Assembly (NCBI RefSeq): GCF_949987535.1
Contig: NC_080067.1
Span: forward strand, 60,632,405-60,696,404
Source of the DNA: Balaenoptera acutorostrata
Taxonomy: Eukaryota; Chordata; Mammalia; Artiodactyla; Balaenopteridae
Reading direction: 5' to 3'
Length of the DNA stretch: 64,000 bases
Below are positions 34,931-47,600 of this stretch, in pieces. Below the pieces are notes generated by a model. It made no database searches and was not told the DNA's origin. It saw nothing but the letters and a program-made list of their open reading frames with translations. Numbering within the stretch: the stretch's first letter is position 1; each line of letters opens with the position of its first letter. The position numbers were made by a program, and so were the translations under genes.

Positions 34931-36942
34931 TGGATGACCACAACAAAAGCAACAATGATTGCAATTACCAAACATGAAACACACTCATACTATGTCATAA
35001 TATTGTCTGTCCAGGATTTTAACTTAAACTATGTCCATCCCACACTTCTAGAGTGCTTTATTAAAGGGACAATGCTGTGGTTATGCTGGCATTTGAGCTG
35101 GACTTGGCAGTCATTAGAGCTGGGAAAAAGGGAGGAAAAAAACTGAGCTAAAAAAGATATTCATTTCGTCCACCTAGCAACCCTAGTATTCTGGGGACTA
35201 TGTCCCTGCCCTGCCCTACAGGCCTGCAGTTATTGTGAAGACAGCATATTTTTAGTCATGATCCTGCCATCCTGACTACAGCTGAATGATCCAAACTGGA
35301 CCGATTAGAGCCTTTCCCAGGATATATGGACTTGTGACCAAGTAGGTGGAGTGGTTGTTGGCCATATTTCCCTCAATGCAGACCACTTCTAGAGTAGGAA
35401 TCAAGAATGATATGAACAAACAAAGAAAAGCAAAAATGAGAGGCAGAGAGATTTCTGAAGGTATTTAAGTCGGGAACTCATATTTATGTGGCCTACTGCT
35501 TGGTGATGCTTCCCACAGCCTTGTTGTTCTAGGAAATGGCCCCATATATTTTGAATAACTCCCATCCTTTGCTTAAGTGAGTCCATTTGAGATGTTGTCA
35601 CTTGAAATCCAAACAATCCTAACTTATACACACACTTTGAGACATGAGCTGTTACAGTGGCAGCTCAGGATCTGAGCAGATGGCAGTCCTTATTCCTTAG
35701 CAGCAAAGCAGTTGGTTCAGCTATCACTGATTGTCTTTTGAGTGCAGACTATGTGCTCACAAAATCCAGAGCAACTAAGGACAAGAGACCCAGATTTAAA
35801 GAAACTGGAGAATGTTGGCTAACTTTTATAAACTGAAGTATGGTGTTAAGAAAGAAAGAAAAAAAAGGCCACTGCAATTTGATCCACTTGAAAGCAGGAC
35901 AGAATAACTGCAGGAGGAATCTAAGTTTAAGAGAAATGCTTGCTATCTACATGTTTGAGATCAATGACTATCAGATAATCATATATTTTTTTATGAATAA
36001 GAGAAGAAAATAGATCTCCCACCCTAAAGGTAGGAGCCTGTAAATACTGGAAATGGGAGTGGAGAGGGCTGAGAAGAGCCAGGGGACTCTGGGAAGCCTG
36101 AGCCTCCTTGTGTCTCCAAGTGCATTACCCTCTGTAACTCCCGTCTGCCAAAGACAATGAGGCTTCTAACTGGAAAGCAGTTTTGGAGCAGCAACTTTCT
36201 ACTTTAAACCTGCCCAGTCTCCTCCATTTTGGGTCTATTCATGTTTGGTTGCATTGTTAGCTGCAGAGAAAGAACTCCCAGGCACAGTGTTTATAAAGCA
36301 GAAGCCCAAAGGCACGGGTACAATCACCTTGGGCTTGACTTTCAAGGGTAGATGGAATTTCAGTAGACAGAGAGAGGAGCCTAGAGAGAATAATCCAGTC
36401 AAAGGATGAAAAAGTCCACCTTTTGTAAGAGGAGGAATGATAGTCTAGTGTGACTGGGCAAGGTACACGGGAGCACAGAAAATTAAGGTTGTCAACAACA
36501 TCCTGGGGTCTCCAGTACTTTTCAGAGGCCACTCAAAGGTCTCCTTTATTTATTTCTGACTTCTTAGCCGCCTTCCTTATAGACACAGTTAATGCAACAC
36601 TGACTACTAGACAAGTAAAGTGTGGCTATAATTCCTCTTAGAATACTTACTGGTTTCCTTAACAGTGAATCCCCATATTCTTACTGGTAAGACATATTTC
36701 CTACAAAAGAGCTTGCCATGCAGGTTTTTCTTAATTATAATATACAGAAACATAGAAATATAGTTGCCTCCATCTCCCCTTCTACTACCAACCTGCCCTG
36801 ACACTAAAAATATACAAAAATGAATGTATTTAATTTTTATTGCAATAAAAAATGGTTTCTTAAAAAATATCTGTAAATGACTATTATTAAACGTGCTCAA
36901 AAATCAAGGGTCAACAGTATCCTGAATATATGTATATATTAA
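34931..36942. other. No gene recognised; possible ancient repeat at 35161-35640
   Basis: The stretch ending TTGCTTAAGTGAGTCCATTT, then GAAATCCAAACAATCCTAAC and TTATACAC, resembles the 3' end of an old mammalian LTR or DNA repeat that I cannot name. ORFs at 35401-35631, 36257-36532 and 36607-36900 on the minus strand have no recognised domain. Confidence 0.35.
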
Positions 36943-37121
36943 TAGCTCTGCTGTTCGATTAGGTAGCCAACAGTCTTAAGTACCTATTTAAACTTAAATA
37001 AAAATTTCACCCTACAGGCACACTAACCACATCTCAAGTACCTAATTGCTACATGTGGCTAGTTGCTACTATATTAGACAGTATAACACAGAATATTTCT
37101 ATCATAAAATATGTTCTATTG

Positions 37122-39592
37122 GAAAATATAAACAGACCAACCACAAGCCCTGAAATTGAGACTGTGATTAAAACTCTTCCAACAAACAAAAGCCCAGGAC
37201 CAGATGGCTTCAAGATGAATTCTAGCAAACATTTAGAGAAGACCTAACACCTATCCTTCTCAAACTCTTTCAAAATATAGTAGAGGGAGGAACACTCCCA
37301 AACTCATTCTACGAGGCCACCATCACCCTGATACCAAAACCAAAGATGTCACAAAGAAAGAAAACTATAGGCCAATATCACTGATGAACATAGGTGCAAA
37401 AATCCTTAACAAAACACTAGCAAACAGAATCCAACAGCATATTAAACGGATCATTACACTATGATCAAGTGGGGTTTATCCCAGGAATGCAAGGATTCTT
37501 CAATATACGCAAATCAATCAATGTGATACACCATATTAACAAACTGAAGGAGAAAAACCATATGATCATCTCAATAGATGCAGAAAAAGCATTTGACAAA
37601 ATTCAACACCCATTTATGATAAAACCCCTCCAGAAAGTAGGCATAGAGGGAACATACCTCAACATAATATAAGGCCATATATGACAAACCCACAGCCAAC
37701 ATGGTTCTCAATGGTGAAAAACTGAAAGCATTTCCACTAAGATCAGGAACAAGACAAGGTTGCCCACTCTCACCACTATTACTCAACATAGTTTTGGAAG
37801 TTTTAGCCACAGCAGTCAGAGAAGAAAAAGAAATAAAAGGAATCCAAATCGGAAAAGAAGAAGCTGACACTGTTTGCAGATGACATGATGTTATACACAG
37901 AGAATCCTAAAGACGCTACCAGAAAACTACTAGAGCTAATCAATGAATTTGGTAAAGTAGCAGGATACAAAATTAATGCACAGAAATCTCTTGCATTCCT
38001 ATACACTAAAGATGAAAGATCTGAAAGAGAAATTAAGGAAACACTCCCATTTACCACTGCAACAGAAAGAATAAAATACCTAGGAATAAACCTACCTAAG
38101 GCGACAAAAGATCTGTATGCAGAAAACTATAACACACTGATGAAAGAAATTAAAGATGATACAAACAGATGGAGAGATATACCATGTTCTTGGATTGGAA
38201 GAATCAACATTGTGAAAATGACTCTACTACCCAAAGCAACCTACAGATTCAATGCAATCCCTATCAAACTACCACTGGCATTTTTCACAGAACTAGAACA
38301 AAAAATTTCACAATCTGGATGGAAACACAAAAGACCCCGAATAGACAAAGCAATCTTGAGAAAGAAAAACAGAGCTGGAGGAATCAGGCTCCCTGACTTC
38401 AGGCTATACTACAAAGCTACAGTAATCAAGACAGTATGGTACTGGCACAAAAACAGAAATATAGATCAATGGAAGAGGACAGGAAACCCAGAGATAAACC
38501 CAGGCATGTATGGTCACCTTATTTTTGATAAAGGAGGCAAGAATATACAATGGAGAAAAGACAGTCTCTTCAATAAGTGGTGCTGGGAAAACTGGACAAC
38601 TACATGGAAAAGAATGAAATTAGAACACTTCCTAACACCATACACAAAAATGAACTCAAAATGGATTAAAGACCTAAATGTAAGGCCCGACACTATAAAA
38701 CTCTTAAAGGAAAACATAGGCAGAACACTCTAGGACATAAATCACAGCAAGATCCTTTTTGACCCACCTCCTAGAGAAATGGAAATAAAGACAAAAATAA
38801 ACAAATGGGACCTAATGAAACTTCAAAGCTTTTGAACAGCAAAGGAAACCATAACAAGATGAAAAGACAACCCTCAGAATGGGAGAAAATATTTGCGAAT
38901 GAAGTAACTGACAAAGGATTCATCTCCAAAATTTACAAGCAGCTCATGCAGCTCAATATCAAATAAACAGTCCAACCCAAAAATGGGCAGAAGACCTAAA
39001 CAGACATTTCTCCAAAGAAGATATACAGATTGCCAACAAACACATGAGAGAATGCTCAACATCACTAATCATTAGAGAAATGCAAATCAAAACTACAATG
39101 AGGTATCACCTCACACCAGTCAGAATGGCCACCATCAAAAAATCTACAAACAATAAATGCTGGAGAGGGTACGGAGAAAAAGGAACCTTCTTGCACTGTT
39201 GGTGGGAATGTAAATTGATAGAGCCACTATGGAGAACAGTATGGAGGTTCCTTCAAAAACTAAAATGAGAACTACCATACAACCCAGCAATCCCACTACA
39301 GGGCATGTACCCTGAGAAAACCATAATTCAAAAAGAGTCATGTAACACAGTGTTCATTGCAGCTCCATTTACAATAGCCAAGACATGGAAGCAACCTAAG
39401 TGTCCATCGACAGATGAATGGATAAAGAAGATGTGGCACATATATACAATGGAATATTACTCAGCCATAAAAAGAAACGAAATTGAGTTATTTGTAGTGA
39501 AGTGGATGGACCTAGAGTCTGTCATACAGAGTGAAGTAAGTCAGAAAGAGAAGAACAAATACCGTATGCTAACACATATATATGGAATCTAG
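37122..39592 (+). pseudogene. L1-B ORF2 fragment, broken
   Basis: The longest intact part is a 282-codon frame (37885-38733), starting just after the FADD catalytic box. It covers the reverse transcriptase thumb and the following domain ([52 protein letters not shown]) and ends at the RTL-stop at 38731. Downstream pieces (39044-39268, 39305-39592) carry the Cys-rich C-terminal segment. The FADD box is intact here, unlike L1-A, but with no upstream endonuclease and several stops it cannot be functional. Confidence 0.9.
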
Positions 39593-39952
39593 AAAAAAAA
39601 TTATGAAGAACCTACGGGCAGGACAGGAATAAAGCCACAGATGTAGAGAAGGGACTTGAGGACACGGGGAGGGGGAAGGGTAAGCTGGGATGAAGTGAGA
39701 GAGTGGCATGTATATATATACACTACCAAATGTAAAATAGATAGCTAGTGGGAAGCAGCCACATAGCACAGGGAGATCAGCTGGGTGCTTTGTGACCACG
39801 TAGAGGGGTGGGATAGGGAGGGTGGGAGGGAGACGCAAGTGGGAGGAGATATGGGGATATATGTATATGTATAGCTGACTCACTTTGTTATAAAGCAGAA
39901 ACTAACACACTATTGTAAAGCAATTATACTCCAATAAAGATGTTTAAAAAAA
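37122..39952 (+). mobile_element. 5'-truncated L1 (L1-B) with target-site duplication
   Basis: The insert starts in the ORF2 reverse transcriptase region ([14 protein letters not shown], about 37170) and runs to a short A-run at about 39952. Flanking copies of ATGTTCTATTG (37111-37121 and 39953-39963) form an 11-bp duplication. The 2.8-kb length is ordinary 5' truncation. Readable landmarks: [38 protein letters not shown] (37873-37884), LHCWWECK and YSAIKRNEIEL. Frames are broken by TAG at 37223, a deletion just before FADD, an extra base near 37670 and TAG at 38731. Confidence 0.95.
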
Positions 39953-39973
39953 ATGTTCTATTGAATAGCACTG

Positions 39974-41570
39974 GTTTATATATTAATTATTTAGAATGAT
40001 CTAGCAACTGTGAGGCTCAATAAAGTGGTTTTAAATCTTGTGCAGTAAGCAAACAGGCTCTTCCAGCTTTTGAGGGGTACAAGGAGAAAGATTTTTTTAA
40101 GAGGAATTAGGCTATGGGGAAAAAAATTATAAAAGAACAGGAAGATTGATACTAAAAGTAGCTAAACAAGGTCAAGACAAGCTTGAGGCTGATTTGATCA
40201 TATTTCAGTAGTGTTTTCAACCTTCCTATAGGTCTTTTCTCAGCTGGAGTCTTTTCAGATTCAGCTGTTCTTAAAGCTCCTTCAGGACCCCTTTCTTATG
40301 TTTTTTAGTCACTGAAATTGAATAAAAGCATCAAGATAGAGTGTGTCCAATAGTCATAAGAGGCTTGAACCAAAAGTCAGATCTAACAATGAACAATCAT
40401 TTCCTCTTCCCAGTGTCTAAACAAAACCAAACCCAACACAACAACAGCAAAGCTCAGCAAGCATCCCTGTGGGACAGTAGAGGGGAAAGGATATGGGACC
40501 ACCTGCAACCAGGCATTTAGAACAAAGTCAGTACTTAGGGCACCTCTGCACAGAAAACAGGCATTTTATCTCCACCCTTAGAATAACTGCTTTCCTATGA
40601 ACAGGAAATTTCCTCAGATTTTCTCTGAGATTTTGAACATACGTCAGAGACTGAAACTGAAAACACTTGAGCGACCGTTACTTGATTCTCCTCTTTATTT
40701 CCCCCCCTGACTATTGTGCCACTCATGCTTCTCTACCTCGTGTCACTGGGATCTGAACATTACAATGAGCCAAAGTTCTCATTTCTAACATAGTTAGAGG
40801 TTTAAAATAAACACAAAACAAAACAATGTCTTAGAGAAATAATACCTAACATCTTAGAGAAATAATATCTATATACACATCCACAATCACCGCTCTCCCC
40901 AGAAGCTATGCCTTTAGTTTTGCTTAACCTCCACTTTGTAATATGACAGTACAAATAAGAGATTGCAACATCATGATGTATTTGATTAAAGATGCAGCCC
41001 CTTTATAGCACATTTCCAATAAGATAAAATATTCAGTAGCATGATTTCTAGACAATAAATTTCCCACAGTATGACTTATAGCTGGCTCATCAGCCACAAA
41101 AGCTGAATAATAATCAGAGTTAACCTCCATATTTCTAAAAGGAAGACACTGGTGTTTCCGATCTTAATTCTTGGTCTGACATTGGTTAAAGAGTTGCTAA
41201 TACCCCACATTTTACAGTGCCATCAATACTGCAAATAAATGCACAACACAATGAAAATATTTATGTGTGGTACTATCCAGAAAGATATAGTTAGCAAAAA
41301 TATGGTAAAGTGTAAGTAACCTTGACAAATTAGGCTTCATTGAAATACTTCCCAGGCCTTGCCCAGAGACATAAATAATTCACAGAGCCCAGCACCAAAT
41401 ACAAATGAAGAACATTTGTTATTAATTTATCCCTCTTTTTTTGGCCAGAGCATTTTTCTTCTATAATGAAACGCACTGTGAACCACTTTCTGTGCTCTCC
41501 TGTGCCATTATCTGCAAGTTATGAAACGTCTAATTTATCTTTATGTAAAAAAACACGTCCAAGGATGGGG
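39974..41570. other. No gene recognised
   Basis: Unique AT-rich DNA. A small 16-bp direct repeat, TCTTAGAGAAATAATA, occurs at about 40829 and 40852. No supported ORF. Confidence 0.5.
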
Positions 41571-41602
41571 TGTGTGTGTGCGTGTGTGTGTGTGTGTTTG
41601 TG
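41571..41602. repeat. (GT)n microsatellite
   Basis: TG dinucleotide run with one CG and one TTTG interruption. Confidence 0.9.
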
Positions 41603-41781
41603 AGCAGTCCATAGGGCTCTTGCAACACTGAGTCATCATCAGATCATATATGACAAATTAATGTTTGGAACATTAATGTCACCTAGGAACTCAATACAGA
41701 CTGACCAATCCATTAGTAAAACATATATGACAGATGTCCTTTAGCTAAGGGTAGGAATTATTCACCTCACTGAAAATTTAA

Positions 41782-41891
41782 ATTCCATTTTCAAAGTTAA
41801 AGAGACACAGTTTATTCTTTTTTTTTTAACGTCTTTATTCCATTTTCAAATTTAGAGAGGCACAGTTTATTCTTTTTTTTTTAACATCTTT
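41782..41891. repeat. 55-bp tandem duplication over the L1-C 3' junction
   Basis: Two 55-bp units (41782-41836 and 41837-41891) each contain ATTCCATTTTCAAA, the target-site motif CAGTTTATTCTTT, a ten-T run and the first L1 3' bases AACGTCTTT or AACATCTTT. They differ at four positions. Because the unit spans flank, poly-A tail and L1 3' end, it most likely arose by duplication after L1-C inserted. Confidence 0.9.
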
Positions 41892-43949
41892 ATTGGAGTA
41901 TAATTGCTTTACAATGTTGTTAGTTTCTGCTGTATAACAAAGTGAATCAGCTATACATATACATATATCCCCCATCACCTCCCTCTTGCGTCTCCCTCTC
42001 AACCTCCCTATCCCACCCCTCTAGGTGGTCACAAAGCACCGAGCTGATCTCCCTGTGCTATGTGGCTGCTTCCCACTAGCTGTCTATTTTACATTTGGTA
42101 GTGTATATGTGTCAATGCTACTCTCTCACTTTGTCCCAGCTTACCATTCCCCCTTCTGTGCCCTCAACTCCATTCTCTATGTCTGGGTCTTTATTCCTGT
42201 CCTGCCCCTAGGTTTTTCCGAACTTTTTTTTTTTTTTAGATTCCATATATATGTGTTAGCATATGGTATTTGTTTTTCTCTTTCTGACTTACTTCACTCT
42301 GTATGACAGACTCTAGGTCCCTCCACCTCACTACAAATAACTTAATTTCATTTCTTTTTATGGCTGAGTAATATTCCATTGTATATATGAGCCACATCTT
42401 CTTTATCCATTCATCTGTCGATAGACACTTAGGTTGCTGCCATGTCCTGGCTATTGTAAATAGTACTGCAATGAACACTGTGGTATATGACTCTTTTTAA
42501 ATCATGGTTTTCTCAGGGTATATGCCCAGTAGTGGGATTTCAGGGTCATATGGTAGTTCTATTTTTAGTTTTTTAAGGAACCTCCATACTGTTCTCCGTA
42601 GTGGCTCTATCAATTTACATTCCCACCAACAGTGCAAGAGGGTTCCCTTTTCTCCACACTCTCTCCAGCATTTACTGTTTGTAGATTTTTTGATGATGCC
42701 CATTCTGACTGGTGTGAGGTGATATCTCACTGTAGTTTTGATTTGCATTTCTCTAATGATTAGTCATGTTGAGCATCCTGTCATGTGTTTGCTGGTAATC
42801 TGTATATCTTCTTTGGAGAAATGTCTAGTTAGGTCTTCTGCCCATTTTTGGATGGGTTGTTTGTTTATTTGATATTGAGCTGCATGAGCTGATTGTATAT
42901 TTTGGAGATTAATCCTTTGTCAGTTGCTTCATTTGCAAATACTTTCTCCCATCTGAGGGTTGTCTTTTCTTCTTGTTTATGGTTTCCTTTGCTGTGCAAA
43001 AGCTTTTAGGTTTCAATAGGTCCCATTTGTTTGTCTTTATTTCCATTTCTCTAGGAGGTGGGTCAAAAAGGATCTTGCTGTGATTTATGTCCTAGAGTGT
43101 TCTGCCTATGTTTTCCTCTAAGAGTTTGAAGGTGTCTGGCCTTACATTTAGGTCTCTAATCCATTTTGAGTTTATTTTTGTGTATTGTGTTAGGGAGTGT
43201 TCTAATTTCATTTTTTTTACATGTAGCTGTCCAGTTTTCCCAGCACTATTTATTGAAGAGGCTGTCTTTTCTCCATTGTGTATTCTTGCCTCCTTTATCA
43301 AAAATAAGGTGACCATATGTACATGGGTTTATCTCTGGGCTTTCTATCCTGTTCCATTGATCTATATTTCTGTTTTTGTGCCAGTACCAAACTGTCTTGA
43401 TTACTGTAGCTTTGTAGTATAGTCTGAAGTCTGGGAGCCTGATTCCTCCAGCTCTGTTTTTCTTTCTCAAGATTGCTTTGGCTATTCGGGGTCTTTTGTG
43501 TTTCCATACAAATTGTGAAATTTTTTGTTCTAGTTCTGTGAAAAATGCCAGTGGTAGTTTGATAGGGATTGCATTGAATCTGTACATTGCTTTGGGTAGT
43601 AGAGTCATTTTCACAATGTTGATTCTTCCAATCCAAGAACATGGTATATCTCTCCATCTGTTTGTATCATCTTTAATTTCTTTCATCAGTATCTTATAGT
43701 TTTCTGAGTACAGGTCTGTTGCCTCTTTAGGTAGGTATTCCTAGGTATTTTATTCTTTCTGTTGCAGTGGTAAATGGGAGTGTTTCCTTAATTTCTCTTT
43801 CAGATTTTTCATCATTAGTGTATAGGAATGCAAGAGATTTCTGTGCATTAATTTTGTATCCTGCTACTTTACCAAATTCATTGATTAGCTCTAGTAGTTC
43901 TGGTAGCATCTTTAGGATTCTCTCTGTATAGTATCATGTCATCTGCAAG
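41876..43949 (-). mobile_element. 5'-truncated L1 (L1-C) with target-site duplication
   Basis: A minus-strand L1 reads from a T run (poly-A) at about 41873-41882 through the 3' UTR to a break exactly at the reverse transcriptase catalytic box (43938-43949 encodes LADD on the minus strand). The direct repeat CAGTTTATTCTTT is at 41808-41820 (also 41863-41875) and 43950-43962. Minus-strand ORFs at 43246-43686, 43092-43316, 42497-42748 and 42236-42478 carry the ORF2 C-terminal half. The thumb region is largely open, with [20 protein letters not shown] intact. Confidence 0.95.
42236..43949 (-). pseudogene. L1-C ORF2 C-terminal fragment, broken
   Basis: From the truncated LADD motif the frame proceeds through [36 protein letters not shown] and [20 protein letters not shown] to a stop at 43092 (RTL-stop), the same codon that ends the L1-B frame. 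It resumes with [20 protein letters not shown] (about 42600) and MEYYSAIKRNEIKLF (about 42370). This is a relic of reverse transcriptase and C-terminal domain only. Confidence 0.9.
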
Positions 43950-44219
43950 CAGTTTATTCTTTAAGATAGTAAATGAGAAAATGGATGGATAGGACAGGAA
44001 TCAATGAACTTGGACCTTGTCCTAAAGCCCTCTCATTAAAAACCAGAATGCTCTATTCAGCTGAATCAACTTAATAAAAGAAGGAAATGAATTGTTTGAC
44101 CTGACTGATATCTGAAAAGGCAGTTGATTCGTTCCATTTTAAGTAACAGCTGACATTCCAATCTCTTTAATTTGTAACTATTAGTATAGCTGAATTATTT
44201 TATCCTTCAATCTGCTATT

Positions 44220-44248
44220 AATATATATATATGTATATATATATATAT
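44220..44248. repeat. (AT)n microsatellite
   Basis: AT dinucleotide run with one G substitution. Confidence 0.85.
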
Positions 44249-44469
44249 CCAAAGTAACTTTGAATATATTCAGTGAAGTGGTGGAAAAGCATAGATTATA
44301 AAGAATGGGGGGGAAAGTATGGGATGAAAGAGAGATAATATGTAAAAATAGAAAAAGAGAAGATGACTGAAAGACAACATTGGAAAATCACATGATATAA
44401 AATATGAACTCATCCACACAGCAATCTGTGAGGGGAAGAGAAGAGAGATAATTATCCTTTTTAGACACT

Positions 44470-44690
44470 GCATGAGATATTGGAATAGAGTAAAAAATAC
44501 ACCTGAGTTCGAATCCCAGCTTTGCATATTATTAGCTGCGTGTCCTTGGGAAGGTTATGAAACCTCATGGAGAATCATTTCTCTCAATGATTAAAAAGAT
44601 AAAATAATAATCCTGTAAAGATATCTTGAGGATTAAATGAGGCAACCTGTGTAGAATCTCTGACATCTGGTAAGAAATCCATTAATTTAG
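44470..44690 (+). repeat. MIR SINE
   Basis: TGAGTTCGAATCCCAGCTTT (B-box), TAGCTGCGTGTCCTTGGGAA, TGAAACCTCATGGAGAATCA and GAGGATTAAATGAGGCAACC follow the MIR consensus order. Confidence 0.75.
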
Positions 44691-47600
44691 TTTCTATCCC
44701 CACTTAACAATTGGGGAAACTTGATTTGTCTTCTTATGGTGCTATGTGGCAATTTCTCTGGGATCTGTTCTTAGGAGTAGAACCACTGGGTTCTTACGTG
44801 TGTGTTCTTAATAATCTGATTAAGTGCTGCCAGTTCGCTCTCCAGGCTGGTTTGTACCAGGCTCCATACCCACAACCAGTGCACAAGAGTTCCTAGTCCC
44901 CACATCCTGCTGAGTGCTTGACTTGACTTATTTAATCTGCACAATAACTCTAATGAAAAACAATGTGTTCTTCTCTCCAACTTGCAAATAAGAGAATTAG
45001 GACATACAACTTGAACACAAACACTCTGTGAGCATGCATTTTTGCCAGGTGCTTTCTAGACACAACCTCTGTACAGAAATCCAGTTGATTAAGAATTTCT
45101 GTCTTGAAGGAACAAAAAAAATATTTATATATTCATAGACATCAGAAAAGTATGTAAACAAGTATTTGGTCATTCCCTTTCACCCCAAAAGTGCTGTCAA
45201 CACTTTCTCCACTCTTGCTGTAGATGGGACTCTGGTTCTTAAAGTTAATAAGTCAAGGACAGTTGGCATTTTGAGAGGCTCCAAGCAGTGGCAGAGGAGG
45301 GGGAAAGTAATGGAACCAGCCCCCCTCGCTATCCCTGCTCTCCCCCCCGTGCCATCAGTGAGAGGGTGTATTGTCTGTAGAGAATTTTAAAACAGTAATA
45401 AAACCAATTTTAAAGAAAGTCAGACTTCTTTTCATTATCACGATGCCCTGGCGATTTTAAACAATGTCAGTGATAAAACATTCAGCCTCACTTGTTGGGG
45501 TGAACCTACCTTTATGCCACTTGTTCTAAGAAACTGCTACATTTCAAAGGTGGAAGCTACAATTTGACTTTGGAGAGCCCTGTTTTAGACCTTGTTTACC
45601 ACTTTGACAAATAGTTTTAGTCATTAGTAACACAAGTATTTACCAATGGTTCTTGGGCAATCCCTCAATTAAGGTAGAAATGTTAAGATATTCCATTTTA
45701 TAATGTAAAAGCTAACTTCTTTGGGGAAAGTGTGAAATTCTGTGGAGATTATTCCATCAACTGTTTCTGCTACCTCGGTTTGGGATGGGATGTAGGAAGA
45801 AAATAGAGAAAAGGTTCTCCAGTAGAGGAGGGATAAGCTGTTGCCAGGCCTAGGTAAAATGCTGGTAAGGGGCATAGAAGATAGACTCCACAAACTGTGG
45901 TGTCAAATGTCTGGTTTTTAAGTTTCCTACTCCATGCTACAGGAAAGTTTTGTCAAAACACTGCAGCCTAATATTAGTTGCCCTTTGAGGAGTTATAGGA
46001 GGGAATCCATGTCACATAGAGGTTGAGAGGGATGGATAAATACCTTCAGAAGCATGGAGTAGCAACTATGAGGTGGCAAAAGTTTACTAGTAACGAAATT
46101 CAGAGAAATTTGCAGCAAAGTGTCTAGGAACAAGAAGGATGGGTGTGGGAAATGTGTAAGCCTGGGAATCCCAATTATATGCCTTCTAGGACTGTGGTAG
46201 AAAAGAAACTATGAAGGGTTGAGGGGAACCAGGAGAGTTCATGTCTCTCTAAAAGTCCGTGCAATACTCATCACTAGTCAGTTGTCCTCCTGTGTACACA
46301 AGTATCTAGATCTACAGGCTTTCTAAAGGAATTACAAAGTTTGAGTTTAAGTGGGAAATACTCATTTCTTAAAAGCTGCAAAATAACGGAAAAATTAATA
46401 CCCTTCCTTATTGCAAATGCTGATTCTCATGCCTTGGAAATTGTCAGAATTTCCCAAGACACACATGAGGGGGATCTGAAATGTGCATGACAGGGACATA
46501 GATTATTATTTATATGATAAAGGGAAGGATGGGCCACTAAAAGCAGAGCTTTAATATATTCTTATTACAAATATGAAAGACCATGCTAAGTGCCATAATA
46601 AAATTGTAACAAGTGATCATAAAAGATTCCACGGAAAAGGAGAACTTGAACTGGTCCTTAGCAATAGGTAAGTTATCAACAGGGAGATATGATGCGGAAA
46701 AGCAGAAAAGGAAGGGAAGGAATATCTAGATAAAAGAAACTGCAGTAGTAGATGCAGTTAGAGATTTTTTTAAAATCCATGTTTGAAGACAAAGTCTACA
46801 GATTCACTGGGTGGAAAATTATAAGGAAGCAGGGAAAATAAGACTATATGAAGGTGGGTACAATCACACCATCGAAGGCCTTGGAGGACAAGATGAGTGA
46901 TTTGTGCAATGTTCAGTGTGCATATGGAACACTTAAAGAATTTTAAAGGTCAGCTACTATAAATTTATTCATTTTTTAAGCATCTAGAGTTTCCAAAAAC
47001 ATAATCAATAATGGCAAATCCATAGAATAACTTTCTAAAGTTCGCCATAGTACTGACATTTTCTGTCAAACTTTAAGCAACAAAAGAAGGTTGTGATTAA
47101 CTAAAATAACCTTACCTGCTGCAATGAATGATGATCATGGTTCTAGCAAACACACAAGATAATGTGAAAATTCTGTTACTAAGCAAAGGAGAAAAACACT
47201 TAAATCTAAGGGGAAGAAAGAGTTGCCCTACGGCTACTGGACATATTTGTCACAAACACTAAGCATTTATGGACCCCTAATGCCTAGCATTGTTTTTCAG
47301 AGTCCCCAACGTCCAATGTTTTTCCTGCAGTGCAACATGTGTAAGCTGCTTAAATCAGCTTCTGACATTGCTTCAACTTCAAACTGGAGGCAAAGTGAGG
47401 CTTAGCAGATGGCAAAACCCATCCAGTTTTCTAAGTGTGTGCTTAGCATAAGGTGCTCGTATGTTCTCTTGGACCCGGCTGGGCTGAAATCTTCCCTCAG
47501 AGAAAAATACACAGTGTTCAGTTTTATGGTGATGAGTCAGAACTCCGGATACTTGAGCTATGTCTTGCTTTTTTTCTTTCACAAAGGTTAAGAGCGCAGT

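Larger units (their letters stand above)
36943..39973. mobile_element. hAT-Charlie-type element split by L1-B
   Basis: The left part (36943-37121) begins TAGCTCTGCTGTTCGATTAG and contains TAATTGCTACATGTGGCTAG. The right part (39964-39973) supplies the last bases, ATAGCACTGG. The ends resemble the CAG(T)GCTGTCCAATAGAA type of hAT termini. Together the two pieces make a DNA transposon of about 190 bp that was present before the L1 inserted near its right end. Confidence 0.75.

Noticed and set aside
41571..41602. GT run as a possible CRISPR or regulatory array
   Set aside because: A simple dinucleotide microsatellite; no spacer structure and the genome is mammalian.
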